Assembly (NCBI RefSeq): GCF_018424695.1
Contig: NZ_QTNQ01000027.1
Span: 1-46,589, forward strand
Length of the DNA: 46,589 nucleotides
Direction of reading: 5' to 3'
DNA from: Vannielia litorea
GTDB taxonomy: Bacteria > Pseudomonadota > Alphaproteobacteria > Rhodobacterales > Rhodobacteraceae
The position numbers and the translations under genes are program-made. Positions 25,265-33,954 of the stretch are shown here, piece by piece. The stretch's first letter is position 1, and the number at the start of each line of letters is the position of its first letter. The notes below the pieces were generated by a model that did no database searches, was not told the DNA's origin, and saw only the letters and a list, made by a program, of their open reading frames with translations.

Positions 25265-26299
25265 ATGGACGCACATCCCCTTACCTTCCCATGGGAAACA
25301 CCGCCTGCGCCCGGCGAGGCCGCAGAGGTTGCCCCCGGCCTGCTCTGGTTTCGCCTGCCGCTGCCGATGGCGCTCGATCACGTCAACCTCTACGCGCTCG
25401 ACGAGGGCGATGGCTGGACGCTGATCGACAGCGGGATGAACTGGGTCAAGGCCCGGGCGCAGATGGAGCAGGTGCTTGCCGGCCCGATGGGCGGCAAGCC
25501 GGTGCGCCGCGTGGTGCTTACACATCACCACCCCGATCATATCGGCCTCGCCGGCTGGCTTGCCGAACAGGGGGCCGAGATCGTGGCCACCCGCGTCGCC
25601 TGGCTCACGGCGAGGATGCTCCAGCTGGATGAGCAGAAGCGCCCCGTTGAGGCGCAAAAGCTGTTCTGGCGCCGCGCCGGGATGGATCCGGAGATCTACG
25701 AAAAACGCTGCAACGAGCGCCCCTTCAACTTTGCCGATATGACGGTGCCGTTGCCGCTCGGCTTCACCCGGATCGAAGAAGGCGATGCCATCACCATGGG
25801 TGGGCGGCGCTGGCGCGTTCGGCTGGGGCAGGGCCATGCGCCCGATCACGCCACCTTCTGGTGCGAGGATGAGCCGGTTGTTCTTGGCGGCGATCAGCTC
25901 CTGCCCTCGATTTCACCCAACCTCGGTGTCTATCCGACCGAGCCAGAAGCAGACCCGGTAGGCGAATGGCTCGAAAGCTGCGCGCGGCTGGCCGGGCACG
26001 CCCGCGACGACCAGCTCGTGCTGCCCGGCCACAAGCTGCCCTTCACCGGCCTGCCCGCGCGGCTGGTGCAAATGGCCGACAATCACCATACGGCGCTGGC
26101 CCGGCTGATGGAGCACCTGTCTGCCACGCCCGGAACGGCGCATGAGTGCTTCGAGCCGATCTTCGGGCGGCAGATCACCGGAGATGCCTACGGGCTGGCG
26201 CTTGTCGAAGCCGTCGGGCACCTCAATCACCTCTACGTCACCGGCAAGGTCAGCCGCGAGGCCGGCCCGGACGACGCCTACGTCTTCAGGGTGGTCTGA
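25265..26299 (+). CDS. MBL-fold metallo-hydrolase
   Basis: A 344-residue metallo-beta-lactamase-fold protein. The metal motif THHHPDHIG sits near residues 86-94; further ligands are in GQGHAPDHATFW near 189-200, VLGGDQLL near 207 and LPGHKLPF near 256. There is no signal peptide, so it is cytosolic. It starts 9 bases after the dmdC-like stop and is probably co-transcribed with it. This suggests a thioester- or ester-hydrolysing role linked to the dehydrogenase product, which is an inference. A C-terminal helical extension (about 265-344) is typical of the GloB-like/LACTB2-like subgroup. Confidence 0.88.
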   Translation: MDAHPLTFPWETPPAPGEAAEVAPGLLWFRLPLPMALDHVNLYALDEGDGWTLIDSGMNWVKARAQMEQVLAGPMGGKPVRRVVLTHHHPDHIGLAGWLAEQGAEIVATRVAWLTARMLQLDEQKRPVEAQKLFWRRAGMDPEIYEKRCNERPFNFADMTVPLPLGFTRIEEGDAITMGGRRWRVRLGQGHAPDHATFWCEDEPVVLGGDQLLPSISPNLGVYPTEPEADPVGEWLESCARLAGHARDDQLVLPGHKLPFTGLPARLVQMADNHHTALARLMEHLSATPGTAHECFEPIFGRQITGDAYGLALVEAVGHLNHLYVTGKVSREAGPDDAYVFRVV

Positions 26300-26304
26300 G
26301 CGCG

Positions 26305-26796
26305 ATGGAAGACGATATCCGCACCGTCGCCGAGGCCCATGAGGAGGCCGCCCTGCTGCGCTCCCGCGCCGTGCACGCCGACCCGGACGCCCCCGCCACC
26401 GCAGAGCAGAAGCCGCTGCCCGAGGCCATCTGCGCCCGCCCCGCGGATGAAAAATCGCCCGCCGAATGGGCCTATGAGCGGCTGATTCTCTACATCCAGA
26501 ACTTCGAAGAGCAGCTCGACCCGGATGAAGAGATCGCCATGGGCATGATCGACGGCGGGGCAGGGCTGCTGCGCATCGAGGGCATCGGCTTCTTCGACCC
26601 CGATATCGTCAGCTTCTACGGGCGCGATCCCTCTGGCGGGCGGATGCAGCTGGTGCAGCACGTCACCCAGCTCAACGTCACGCTGCGGGCGCTGCCCAAG
26701 CCCAAGGGGGAAGAGAAGGCCCAGCGGATCGGGTTCCGGCTGGCGCGCGGCCTGTCAGAGCCGGACGCAGACGAAGACGCCTCGAAGGGCGGATGA
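26305..26796 (+). CDS. DUF6173-like hypothetical protein
   Basis: A 163-residue soluble, acidic protein. The core contains WAYERLILYIQNFEEQLDPDEEIAMG (in parts) near residues 51-76, LLRIEGIGFFDPDIVSFYG near 86-104 and QLVQHVTQLNVTLRALPK near 113-130. From memory this pattern corresponds to a conserved Rhodobacteraceae domain of unknown function (DUF6173). It starts 6 bases after the MBL-hydrolase stop and is probably the last gene of the dmdC-MBL transcript. No catalytic motif is evident. Confidence 0.75.
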   Translation: MEDDIRTVAEAHEEAALLRSRAVHADPDAPATAEQKPLPEAICARPADEKSPAEWAYERLILYIQNFEEQLDPDEEIAMGMIDGGAGLLRIEGIGFFDPDIVSFYGRDPSGGRMQLVQHVTQLNVTLRALPKPKGEEKAQRIGFRLARGLSEPDADEDASKGG

Positions 26797-26860
26797 GCCG
26801 CACCGCGAAACGGCTCTTCACCGCCTTTCAGGCGTTCATCGCTTACCCGCACCTGCCGCT

Positions 26861-27655
26861 TCAGGTATCCCGCGTCACCCGGCTCATCAGCCCGCAGTGC
26901 AGGTCGCGGTTGGCCGCAATCACACCCGCCGTCAGCCGCTCCGGCGTGTTGAAGCGCAGCGGCGCGCCCTGGCGGTCGGTCACCTGGCCCCCGGCTTCCT
27001 CGACGATCAGCGCACCGGCGGCAATGTCCCACTCCCAGCTGTCGCGGAACGTCACCATCGCGTCGTAGCGCCCCTCGGCCACCAGCGCGAGACGGTAGGC
27101 CAGCGAGGGGCGGTAATGGCGGCTGTGGCGGGGCACGCCGCCTGGCCAGAGCTGGGGCGCGAGGTTGGGCTTGGCGGTGATGATCGTCACATCATCCGGG
27201 CCCGATGTGGCCGTGACCCGAAGCGCCTTGCCGTTGCGCGTGGCGCCGGCGCCCTTTGAAGCGGCGTAAACTGCGGTCTTGGCCGGCATTGCCACCACGG
27301 CAGCCACCACCCGCCCGGCCTCGGCCACGGCGAGCGAATGCGCCCAGCTCGCCTCGCCGCCGGTGTAGGCGCGGGTGCCGTCAATCGGGTCGATGATGAA
27401 ACAGCGCTCGGCGCCAAGCCGCGCGCCATCGTCCGCGCTTTCCTCCGAAAGCCAGCCGTAGCCGGGGCGCGCGTCCATCAGCTTGCTGCGCAGCATCGCG
27501 TCTACCGCAAGGTCCGCCTCGGTGACAGGCCCGGCGCCATCGGCCTTGTCCCACACCCGGTGCTCGGTGCGAAAATAGTGCAGCGCGATCTCGCCTGCCG
27601 TCTCCGCCACCTCCAGCAGCAGCGCAAGGTCGTCCTTCGCCTCAGGCTCCAGCAA
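26861..27655 (-). CDS. cysQ: 3'(2'),5'-bisphosphate nucleotidase / inositol-phosphatase family
   Basis: A 264-residue Mg2+-dependent phosphatase of the CysQ/IMPase family; CysQ hydrolyses 3'-phosphoadenosine-5'-phosphate left after sulfate assimilation. The metal-binding motifs are WLSEESADD near residues 68-76, FIIDPIDGTRAY near 86-97 and SWEWDIAAGALIVEEAGG near 206-223. The start is a TTG at 27655 preceded by GAGGG, and it overlaps the end of pmbA by 14 bases. No ATG occurs before codon 50, which would lose the fold. The CysQ rather than general inositol-phosphatase assignment is likely, not certain. Confidence 0.87.
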   Translation of the reverse strand: MLEPEAKDDLALLLEVAETAGEIALHYFRTEHRVWDKADGAGPVTEADLAVDAMLRSKLMDARPGYGWLSEESADDGARLGAERCFIIDPIDGTRAYTGGEASWAHSLAVAEAGRVVAAVVAMPAKTAVYAASKGAGATRNGKALRVTATSGPDDVTIITAKPNLAPQLWPGGVPRHSRHYRPSLAYRLALVAEGRYDAMVTFRDSWEWDIAAGALIVEEAGGQVTDRQGAPLRFNTPERLTAGVIAANRDLHCGLMSRVTRDT

Positions 27656-28994
27656 GGGTGAGGCCCTCGATCAGCAAAGACGGAATGCGGCGCGACTTGT
27701 GGTCTTCCGCGTCATTGGCGGCCACTAGCGTGGGCAGCATCTCCAGCAAGTTGCCGGCAATGGTGCACTCGTGCACCGGATAGGCGATCTCGCCGTTCTC
27801 CACCCAGAAGCCCGAGGCCCCGCGCGAATAATCGCCGGTGTTGGGGTTAATGGTGGAGCCGATAAGCGATGTCACCAGCAGGCCGGTGCCCATGTCGCGC
27901 ACTAGATCGCCGCGGCTGGCGCTGCCGGGTGTGAGGGTGACGTTGCCGACCGAGGGCGAGGGCGGGGCGGAGGTGCCACGCGCGGCGTTGCCCGTGCTCT
28001 CCAGCCCCAGCTTGCGCGCCGAGGCAAGGTCCAGCACCCAGCGGGCGAGGCGGCCGTTCTCCACGATGGGCGCAGTGCGGGCAGGCAGCCCCTCGCCGTC
28101 AAAGGGCTTGGACCCGGGCACGCGCGGGCGCAGCGGCTCCTCGATGAGTGAAAGCGCCTCGGGCAGCACCAGCTCGCCCATCTTGCCGGTCAGCCAAGAG
28201 GAGCCCCGCGCGATGGCGGCACCATTTGCTGCCGAAAGCAGGTGCCCGATCAGCGAGGCGGCGGCGCGCTCGTCATAAAGCACCGGAAAACGCCCCGAAG
28301 GCGGCTTCTTCGCGCCTGCCCGCGCGGCGGCCCGCTTCCCGGCCTTGCGGCCCACCTCCTGCGGCCCCGGCAGGTCTGCGGCGAAGATCCGGTGCTCGTA
28401 GCAATTGTCGCGGTCCATCGCCGTGCCGGTGCCGGTGATGGCGGAGGCCGAAAGCATGTGCCCGGTGCGGGTGTAACCGCCGGAAAAGCCATTGCTGGCA
28501 GCGAGGTGAATCGCGGTGCGGCCAAAGCCCGCCGAAGTGCCTTCGATCTGGCTCACGCCTTCCACGGCTGCGGCGGCGGCCTCGCAGGCCAGGGCGGCCT
28601 CCTGCAGCGCAGCGGCCTCGGGTTCGCTGCCGATATCGGCCAGCTCCAGCGCCGCCACGTCCCAGCTTTCGGCCAGCTGCTCCGGGTCGGCCAGCCCGCA
28701 ATGCGGGTCTTCCGGGGCCAGCCGCGCCATCGCCACGGCGCGCGCGGCCATCGTGTCCATCGTCTCGTCGCGCAGGTCCGAGCCCGACACGCAGGCCTGG
28801 CGCTTGCCGATCAGCACCCGCAGGCCAATCTCGGTGCCCTCCGAGCGTTCCGCCTGCTCCAGCGCGCCCGCGCGCGTGTCGATCGACAGCGAGGTGGAGG
28901 CGACGGCCATCGCATCGGCGGCCTCCGCACCCGCGCGGCGGGCGGCGGCCAGAAGCGCGTCTGTCAGGCGTTCGAGGCTGGTGGTCTCTGTCAT
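27642..28994 (-). CDS. pmbA: TldD/PmbA family protein
   Basis: A 450-residue PmbA (TldE) homologue. In bacteria where it was studied, TldD/TldE form a zinc peptidase that trims peptides such as microcin B17 and degrades CcdA. Marks include TSLSIDTRAGALEQAERSEGTEIGLRVLIG near the N-terminus, the SGKY-like middle, and C-terminal GSTINPNTGDYSRGASGFWVENGEI near 390-415, which is diagnostic. PmbA itself lacks the HExxxH zinc motif found in TldD, and none is seen here. The tldD gene is not in the window. The ATG at 28994 begins MTETTSLERL. cysQ overlaps its 3' end by 14 bases. Confidence 0.93.
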   Translation of the reverse strand: MTETTSLERLTDALLAAARRAGAEAADAMAVASTSLSIDTRAGALEQAERSEGTEIGLRVLIGKRQACVSGSDLRDETMDTMAARAVAMARLAPEDPHCGLADPEQLAESWDVAALELADIGSEPEAAALQEAALACEAAAAAVEGVSQIEGTSAGFGRTAIHLAASNGFSGGYTRTGHMLSASAITGTGTAMDRDNCYEHRIFAADLPGPQEVGRKAGKRAAARAGAKKPPSGRFPVLYDERAAASLIGHLLSAANGAAIARGSSWLTGKMGELVLPEALSLIEEPLRPRVPGSKPFDGEGLPARTAPIVENGRLARWVLDLASARKLGLESTGNAARGTSAPPSPSVGNVTLTPGSASRGDLVRDMGTGLLVTSLIGSTINPNTGDYSRGASGFWVENGEIAYPVHECTIAGNLLEMLPTLVAANDAEDHKSRRIPSLLIEGLTLAGA

Positions 28995-29207
28995 TTTCGT
29001 CCTTCTGCGCGGCCATGGCGGGCATCCCCGCCGGACTGAGCTAGCCCCGGGGGCAGGGGGGTGCAAGGGGCTGTTTGCCTGGCCAATGCAACCCTAGCGC
29101 GCTTCACCCGGCAAAAAAGCGTTGCACCGCAACAGGATGCCCGCTGCATCCCCGCTGCCCCCAAAGGCAGCACCCGCCGCCTGCTCTGCTGGCAATCCAT
29201 GCCCGAA

Positions 29208-29243
29208 ATGAAAGGCCCCCGCCGCGGGTTGCGCGGCGGGGGC
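29208..29243 (-). terminator. Intrinsic terminator of the DUF2125 gene
   Basis: A 12-bp perfect GC stem (GCCCCCGCCGCG / CGCGGCGGGGGC, 29215-29243, loop GGTTG) lies 24 bases past the DUF2125 stop. Read on the minus strand it is followed by CTTTCATTT. Confidence 0.75.
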
Positions 29244-29266
29244 TGTTGTGGCCACCAGTCAGCTCG

Positions 29267-30772
29267 TCACTGCATCTCGTAGATCTTGTTTCCGTTCGCC
29301 GATATCGCGCCATCGGGTGACACCCCGATATCGGTGATCAGCACGTCCGGCTGGTCGCCGGGGCGGAAGAACATGCCCGACATCATTCTCATACCGTTGG
29401 CCTGATCGGCGGGCAGGAAGCCCATCTTCACCAGGTTGTCGAGCAGCGCGTTGGCGCCGGTCAGCCGGGCGTTGAGCGTGCCGTCGGGGGCGGGCATGCC
29501 GCCGAAGGTCATCAGGTCGGTGTTGTCGAAGGTGAAGGTGCCGTCGGCCACCAGCTCGGCGCCGGCCACCTTCAGCAGCACATCGGAGATGTTGAGCGAG
29601 TGGACCTCGCCGGGCATCCCCTGCGGGTTGGCCATGGCCTCCGGGTCGAGAATGTCGATCAGCCAGTTGCCGGTGCCAGCGAGGTTGAAGGTGACCGTGG
29701 CGGGCTCGCGCGGCAGAACCGTGCCCGGATCGAACATGTTCCAGAGGCCATCGGCGATGGTCACATCCTTCAGGCCCATCGACAGCATGTAGGGCTTGGG
29801 CTCCTCCGATTGCGCGATCGGCATGATGATGTTGAAGGAGGTCTCCTCCATCCCAAAGGTCACCTCGGGGAGCGGAATCTCGCTGCCCGAAACGCTCATG
29901 TCGAAGCCGGTGTAGCTGACCGCGTAAAGCAACTGGTCACTATTGATCGTCACCGAGCCGGTCCCGCCATCCATGTCGCCCGACACTGCAAAGCTCTCGC
30001 CCGCATCGGTGCCTTCCATCGAGAAACTCGTCGCGCCCACGGTGGTGGAGCCCTGCGCCGAGGCGCCGGCCTTCAGCATCTCGGCAATCTTCACGGGCTC
30101 CATGAACATCATCTGCCCCTGCCCAGTGGAGCTGGAGGTGATGTCGGCCATGGAGATCGTGCCCTTGCCCTGGCCCTGGCCTTCCGGATCGCGCCCGTCG
30201 AAGTCGATTTGCAGGCTTTCGGCGCTGAACGCCGAGGTCAGCACGTCACCCGCCTTGGAGTAGGTGCCGGTCGAGCCACCGATGGTGCCGGTCAGATTCA
30301 GCGGCACCGCCTCGCCATCCACCTTCATCTCGCCGAGGCTGAACACCATCGAGGGCGCGGCGTAGGTAAAGGCCACGCCGCCATCGGCATCCGCGGCACT
30401 CATGTTCATACCGTCCATGGTGACATCGAGCACAACCTCAAGCTTTTCGCCATACTCCGGCGCCACGTCGATGTTCATCTGCATCTCGGACGGCATGGCA
30501 ATGGCCACGCTGCCATCGCCGTTCTCGGTGAAGGTCACGTCGCCAAGCGTGCCGGAGAGGCTCAATTCCTCCAGCTCCATCGCCACGGCCACGCCCGAGG
30601 CAGTCAGCACATCGCCCGATTTTGAGGTGTTCGCAGCGGTCACCTCCTCACCATATTCGGCGGCAATCCCGACCCAGGCCTCCCAGGCCTCTTCTGCGGT
30701 CAACGACCAGGCGGCGGGGCTGGCAGCGCAGAGCGCGGCGGCAGCAGCGGTAAGGCGTAGGAATGGTTTCAT
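29267..30772 (-). CDS. DUF2125 domain protein, periplasmic
   Basis: A 501-residue protein with a clear signal peptide (MKPFLRLTAAAAALCAASPAAWS). The mature part is acidic, Gly/Ser/Met-rich and made of repeated beta-strand-like stretches, such as GDVLTASGVAVAMELEELSLSG near 55 and TFGMEETSFNIIMPIAQSEEPKPY near 325-350. This is the architecture of alphaproteobacterial DUF2125 proteins, whose function is unknown. The start at 30772 has an AAAGGAC ribosome site. It is monocistronic with a strong terminator. The codons are typical of the chromosome. Confidence 0.85.
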   Translation of the reverse strand: MKPFLRLTAAAAALCAASPAAWSLTAEEAWEAWVGIAAEYGEEVTAANTSKSGDVLTASGVAVAMELEELSLSGTLGDVTFTENGDGSVAIAMPSEMQMNIDVAPEYGEKLEVVLDVTMDGMNMSAADADGGVAFTYAAPSMVFSLGEMKVDGEAVPLNLTGTIGGSTGTYSKAGDVLTSAFSAESLQIDFDGRDPEGQGQGKGTISMADITSSSTGQGQMMFMEPVKIAEMLKAGASAQGSTTVGATSFSMEGTDAGESFAVSGDMDGGTGSVTINSDQLLYAVSYTGFDMSVSGSEIPLPEVTFGMEETSFNIIMPIAQSEEPKPYMLSMGLKDVTIADGLWNMFDPGTVLPREPATVTFNLAGTGNWLIDILDPEAMANPQGMPGEVHSLNISDVLLKVAGAELVADGTFTFDNTDLMTFGGMPAPDGTLNARLTGANALLDNLVKMGFLPADQANGMRMMSGMFFRPGDQPDVLITDIGVSPDGAISANGNKIYEMQ

Positions 30773-30918
30773 CGTGGAAAGTCCTTTCGGGCAGAAATGA
30801 AGTCGCCATATCCTCCCGTGCGGCGCAGGCGGGGTCAAGGGCCGGATAACCGGAAGCGGGTGGACGACAGGCACCTTTCCGTTATCTCTGGGACGTAACG
30901 GAACAAGGAGGAACGGCA

Positions 30919-31671
30919 ATGGAGATGCAAGGCAAGGTGGTGATGATCACCGGCGCGAGCCGTGGCATCGGCGAGGAGGCCGCACGCGCCTTCGCCGCCG
31001 CCGGCGCGCAGGTGGCGCTGCTGGCCCGCAGCGAGGAGGCTGTGGCCGAACTCGCTGGCGAGCTGGGCGCCGATGTCGCCCTCGCCATCCCCTGCGACGT
31101 CAGCCGCTTCTGGGAGATGGAGGCCGCCGTGGAGGCCTGCGTGAAGGAATTCGGGCGGCTCGACGTTCTGGTGAACAACGCGGGCATGCTGGAACCCATC
31201 GTGCACCTCGCCGAGGCCGATCCGGAAGCCTGGGGCCAGGTGATCGACGTGAACCTCAAAGGCGTGTTCAACGGCATGCGCGCGGCCCTGCCGGTGATGT
31301 TGGCGGCGGGGGGCGGCACCATCCTCACCGTGGGCTCCGGCGCGGCGCACGGCCCGGTCGAGGCCTGGTCGGCCTATTGCAGCTCCAAGGCGGGCGCGCT
31401 GATGCTCACGAAGATGGTCGACAAGGAAAACGGCGGGCAGGGCATCCGTGCGCTCTCGCTCTCCCCCGGCACTGTCGCCACCCAGATGCAGCGCGACATC
31501 AAGGCCAGCGGCATCAACCCGGTCAGCCAGCTCGACTGGTCCGAGCACATCGCGCCCGACTGGCCCGCCAAGGCCCTGCTCTGGATGTGCGGCCCGGAGG
31601 CAGACGAATTCCTCGGCGGCGAGGTGTCGCTGCGCGATGAAGCGATACGCCGCAAGGTGGGCCTGATATGA
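30919..31671 (+). CDS. SDR family oxidoreductase
   Basis: A 250-residue short-chain dehydrogenase. TGASRGIG (11-18) binds NAD(P), NNAG lies near 88-91, the catalytic Ser is in VGSGAA near 136-141 and the catalytic YCSSK near 152-156. LSPGTVATQM follows near 181. The strong AAGGAGG ribosome site supports the ATG at 30919. The stop overlaps the start of the enoyl-CoA hydratase gene (ATGA), so the two act in one operon, probably in an acyl-CoA or hydroxy-acid pathway. The substrate cannot be stated. Confidence 0.92.
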   Translation: MEMQGKVVMITGASRGIGEEAARAFAAAGAQVALLARSEEAVAELAGELGADVALAIPCDVSRFWEMEAAVEACVKEFGRLDVLVNNAGMLEPIVHLAEADPEAWGQVIDVNLKGVFNGMRAALPVMLAAGGGTILTVGSGAAHGPVEAWSAYCSSKAGALMLTKMVDKENGGQGIRALSLSPGTVATQMQRDIKASGINPVSQLDWSEHIAPDWPAKALLWMCGPEADEFLGGEVSLRDEAIRRKVGLI

Positions 31672-32327
31672 TCCGCGTCACCGACGAGGCCGGGCTGCGC
31701 ACTGTCACAATCGACCGGCCCGACAAGGCCAACTCGCTGACCGGCGAGATGCTGGACGCGTTGATCGAGGCCGTCGAGGGCGCGCCGGGCGGGGCGCTGG
31801 TGTTCACCGGCGCGGGCAAGGTATTCTCCGCCGGGGCCGATCTTGACGAGGCAAAGGCCGGTCTTGCCACCTCGCCCCTGTGGGAGCGGCTCTCTCACGC
31901 GGTGGCCGTGAGCGATGCGCTCACTGTCGCCGCCCTCAACGGCACCCTCGCGGGCGGCGCTTTCGGCATGGTGCTGGCCTGCGATATCCGCCTTTCGGTG
32001 CCCACGGCCAAGTTCTTCTACCCGGTGATGAAGCTGGGCTACCTCCCCCAGCCCTCCGACCCGGCCCGCCTCACCGCGCTGGTCGGGCGCGGGCGCGCCC
32101 GGATGATCCTGCTCGCGGCGCAGAAGATCGAGGCGGCGGAGGCCGAGATCTGGGGCCTTGTCGACCGGTTGGTAGAGCCCGAGGCGCTGATGGGGGAGGC
32201 CGCCGGGCTCTGCGAGGCCGCGATGGCCGCAAACCCCGAAACCCGGGCGGGCATCAAGGCGATGTGCCGGGGCGTCACCGTGCCCGGCGTCATCGCCGGC
32301 GGCGCGGACCAGCCGTCTTCGGATTGA
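31668..32327 (+). CDS. Enoyl-CoA hydratase/isomerase family protein
   Basis: A crotonase-fold protein of 219 residues, shorter than the usual 255-265. The CoA/oxyanion segments are DRPDKANSLTGEML near 17-30, GKVFSAGADL near 50-59 and LNGTLAGGAFGMVLACDIRL near 89-108. The C-terminal trimerisation helices seem shortened. It is translationally coupled to the SDR gene (ATGA overlap). Its last 38 bases overlap the convergent HNH gene. Hydratase or isomerase activity cannot be separated from sequence. It is shorter than DmdD and should not be equated with it. Confidence 0.88.
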   Translation: MIRVTDEAGLRTVTIDRPDKANSLTGEMLDALIEAVEGAPGGALVFTGAGKVFSAGADLDEAKAGLATSPLWERLSHAVAVSDALTVAALNGTLAGGAFGMVLACDIRLSVPTAKFFYPVMKLGYLPQPSDPARLTALVGRGRARMILLAAQKIEAAEAEIWGLVDRLVEPEALMGEAAGLCEAAMAANPETRAGIKAMCRGVTVPGVIAGGADQPSSD

Positions 32328-32589
32328 ACTCCGGCGGCCGCTTTGCGACCCAGGCGATGAACTTCGCCAGCCGCGGATGGCCCCGCAGCGCTTCGGGCGT
32401 CGCATAATCCCGCGCCAACTCGGTTTCGCTCAGCGTGGCATGGATTTCCTTGTGGCAGACGTGGTGCAGCAGCACCGTTTCGCCGCCCTTGCCGCCCCGC
32501 AGGCGCGGCACGAGATGGTGGCGGCTCTGCGGCACATCCGGCGGAATGGGCCGTTTGCAGAGCGGGCATATGGGCGCGGCGCCGTCCAT
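32290..32589 (-). CDS. Small HNH-type protein
   Basis: A 99-residue protein with CPLCKR (zinc cysteines, near residues 8-13), SRHHLVPRLRGG near 22-33 and HHVCHKEIHATLS near 42-54, the pattern of an HNH nuclease: first His in HHLVP, Asn replaced or shifted, last His in CHKEIH. The second zinc pair of the usual CxxC...CxxC is represented only partly. It is widespread in Rhodobacteraceae as an HNH endonuclease-like protein. Its start is 33 bases from the divergent flavoprotein gene and its 3' end overlaps the enoyl-CoA hydratase gene. Long upstream readings of this frame are shadows. Confidence 0.82.
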   Translation of the reverse strand: MDGAAPICPLCKRPIPPDVPQSRHHLVPRLRGGKGGETVLLHHVCHKEIHATLSETELARDYATPEALRGHPRLAKFIAWVAKRPPEFNPKTAGPRRRR

Positions 32590-32622
32590 GGGGCATAGAT
32601 GGGCCAAACGACAGGGGTGGCA

Positions 32623-33771
32623 ATGGATGCATTGGTAATCGGCGGTGGCCCGGCGGGGCTGGCAGCGGCAGAGGTGCTTTCGGGCGCGGGCCGCTCGGTG
32701 CTGCTGGCCGAGGCCAAGCCCTCGCTCGGGCGCAAGCTGCTGATGGCGGGCAAATCCGGGCTGAACCTGACCAAGGAAGAAGCGGGTTTCGGCGCGGCCT
32801 ACGGCACTGACTGGCTCGCCCCCATGCTGGCGGGCTTCGGCCCGGCAGAGGTGCGCGCCTGGGCGGAAGGGCTGGGGCAGGACACTTTCGTGGGCTCCAC
32901 CGGGCGGGTCTTTCCACGCGCCATGAAGGCCTCGCCGCTCCTGCGGGCGTGGCTGGGGCGGTTGCAGGGCGTAACCGTCCGCACGCGCTGGCGCTGGCAG
33001 GGCTGGGAGGGCCGGGCGGCGCTCTTCGCCACCCCGGACGGCCCGCAGCGCATCGAGGCCCCCGCTACGGTGCTGGCGCTGGGCGGCGCAAGCTGGGCGC
33101 GGCTTGGCTCCGATGGCGCATGGGCGGAGGTGCTGGCCGCAGAGGGCGTGGCGCTCGCCCCCTTCCGCCCGGCGAACATGGGCTTCACCGTCAACTGGTC
33201 GCCCCACATGGCGCCGCATTTCGGCAGCCCGGTAAAGGGGGTGCGCCTCATGGCGGGCGCGCTGGACAGCCGTGGCGAGTTCATCATTTCCGAGCGAGGG
33301 CTGGAAGGCGGCGGCATCTACGAGGTCTCGGCGGCGATGCGCGACGGTGCGCCGCTCCTGCTCGACCTGTTGCCCGACCTCACCGCGGAGGAGATCGCCG
33401 CGCGCCTCGCCAAAGGCGGCAAGGAGAGCATCGGCAACCGCCTGCGCAAGCGCCTTGGCCTCTCGGCGGCCGCCCGTGCACTGCTGATGGAGTTTGGCCG
33501 CCCTCTGCCCGAAGGCTCCGCCCTCGCCGCGCTGCTGAAGGCCCTGCCTGTCATCCACAGCGGCCCCCGTCCGCTTGACGAGGCGATCTCGGTTGCCGGT
33601 GGCGTGCGGCGCGAGGCAGTGGACGCGGGGCTGATGTTGAAGGCCCGGCCCGGCGTGTTCGTGGCGGGCGAGATGCTCGATTGGGAGGCCCCCACGGGCG
33701 GCTACCTGATCACCGGATGCCTCGCCACGGGGCGCTGGGCCGGCCATGCCGCATCACAATATCTGGGGTAG
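32623..33771 (+). CDS. TIGR03862-type FAD-dependent oxidoreductase
   Basis: A 382-residue flavoprotein of the HI0933/BaiN-like group. The Rossmann FAD motif IGGGPAGLAAAEVL lies near residues 6-19, KLLMAGKSGLNLT near 40-52, and the C-terminal FAD segment FVAGEMLDWEAPTGGYLITGCLATG near 345-369. The variant lacking a longer HI0933 insert fits TIGR03862. The ATG at 32623 was chosen because it begins MDALVIGGG and follows GGGG; an in-frame ATG at 32599 is possible. The physiological substrate is unknown. Confidence 0.9.
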   Translation: MDALVIGGGPAGLAAAEVLSGAGRSVLLAEAKPSLGRKLLMAGKSGLNLTKEEAGFGAAYGTDWLAPMLAGFGPAEVRAWAEGLGQDTFVGSTGRVFPRAMKASPLLRAWLGRLQGVTVRTRWRWQGWEGRAALFATPDGPQRIEAPATVLALGGASWARLGSDGAWAEVLAAEGVALAPFRPANMGFTVNWSPHMAPHFGSPVKGVRLMAGALDSRGEFIISERGLEGGGIYEVSAAMRDGAPLLLDLLPDLTAEEIAARLAKGGKESIGNRLRKRLGLSAAARALLMEFGRPLPEGSALAALLKALPVIHSGPRPLDEAISVAGGVRREAVDAGLMLKARPGVFVAGEMLDWEAPTGGYLITGCLATGRWAGHAASQYLG

Positions 33772-33775
33772 TCGT

Positions 33776-33834
33776 GCCGAACCGAGCCTGCCTGGGATAG
33801 CCTCCCCATAACCTTGGGGAAGGGCCGGTTCGGC
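33776..33834 (+). repeat. Nested inverted repeats after the flavoprotein gene
   Basis: An outer 9-bp pair, GCCGAACCG (33776-33784) and CGGTTCGGC (33826-33834), encloses an inner 5-bp hairpin TCCCC / GGGGA with an 8-base loop (33803-33820). There is no T-tract. The structure lies between the convergent flavoprotein and holA genes and may be a terminator-like or RNA-protecting element. Confidence 0.45.
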
Positions 33835-33954
33835 CCCCAAGATGTAGCGTGAGCCATTTGCGCGAGTCAACCCTCGGGCGTGCCGGTCCGGCGCGGCTGC
33901 GATGAGCGCCCGCGCCGCAGGCAAGGGCCCGAAGAGCAGCCCCGGCGGCTTGCC

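Noticed and set aside
32590..33747. Upstream extension of the small HNH gene frame
   Set aside because: The extension is antisense to the flavoprotein gene; the HNH family protein starts at 32589.
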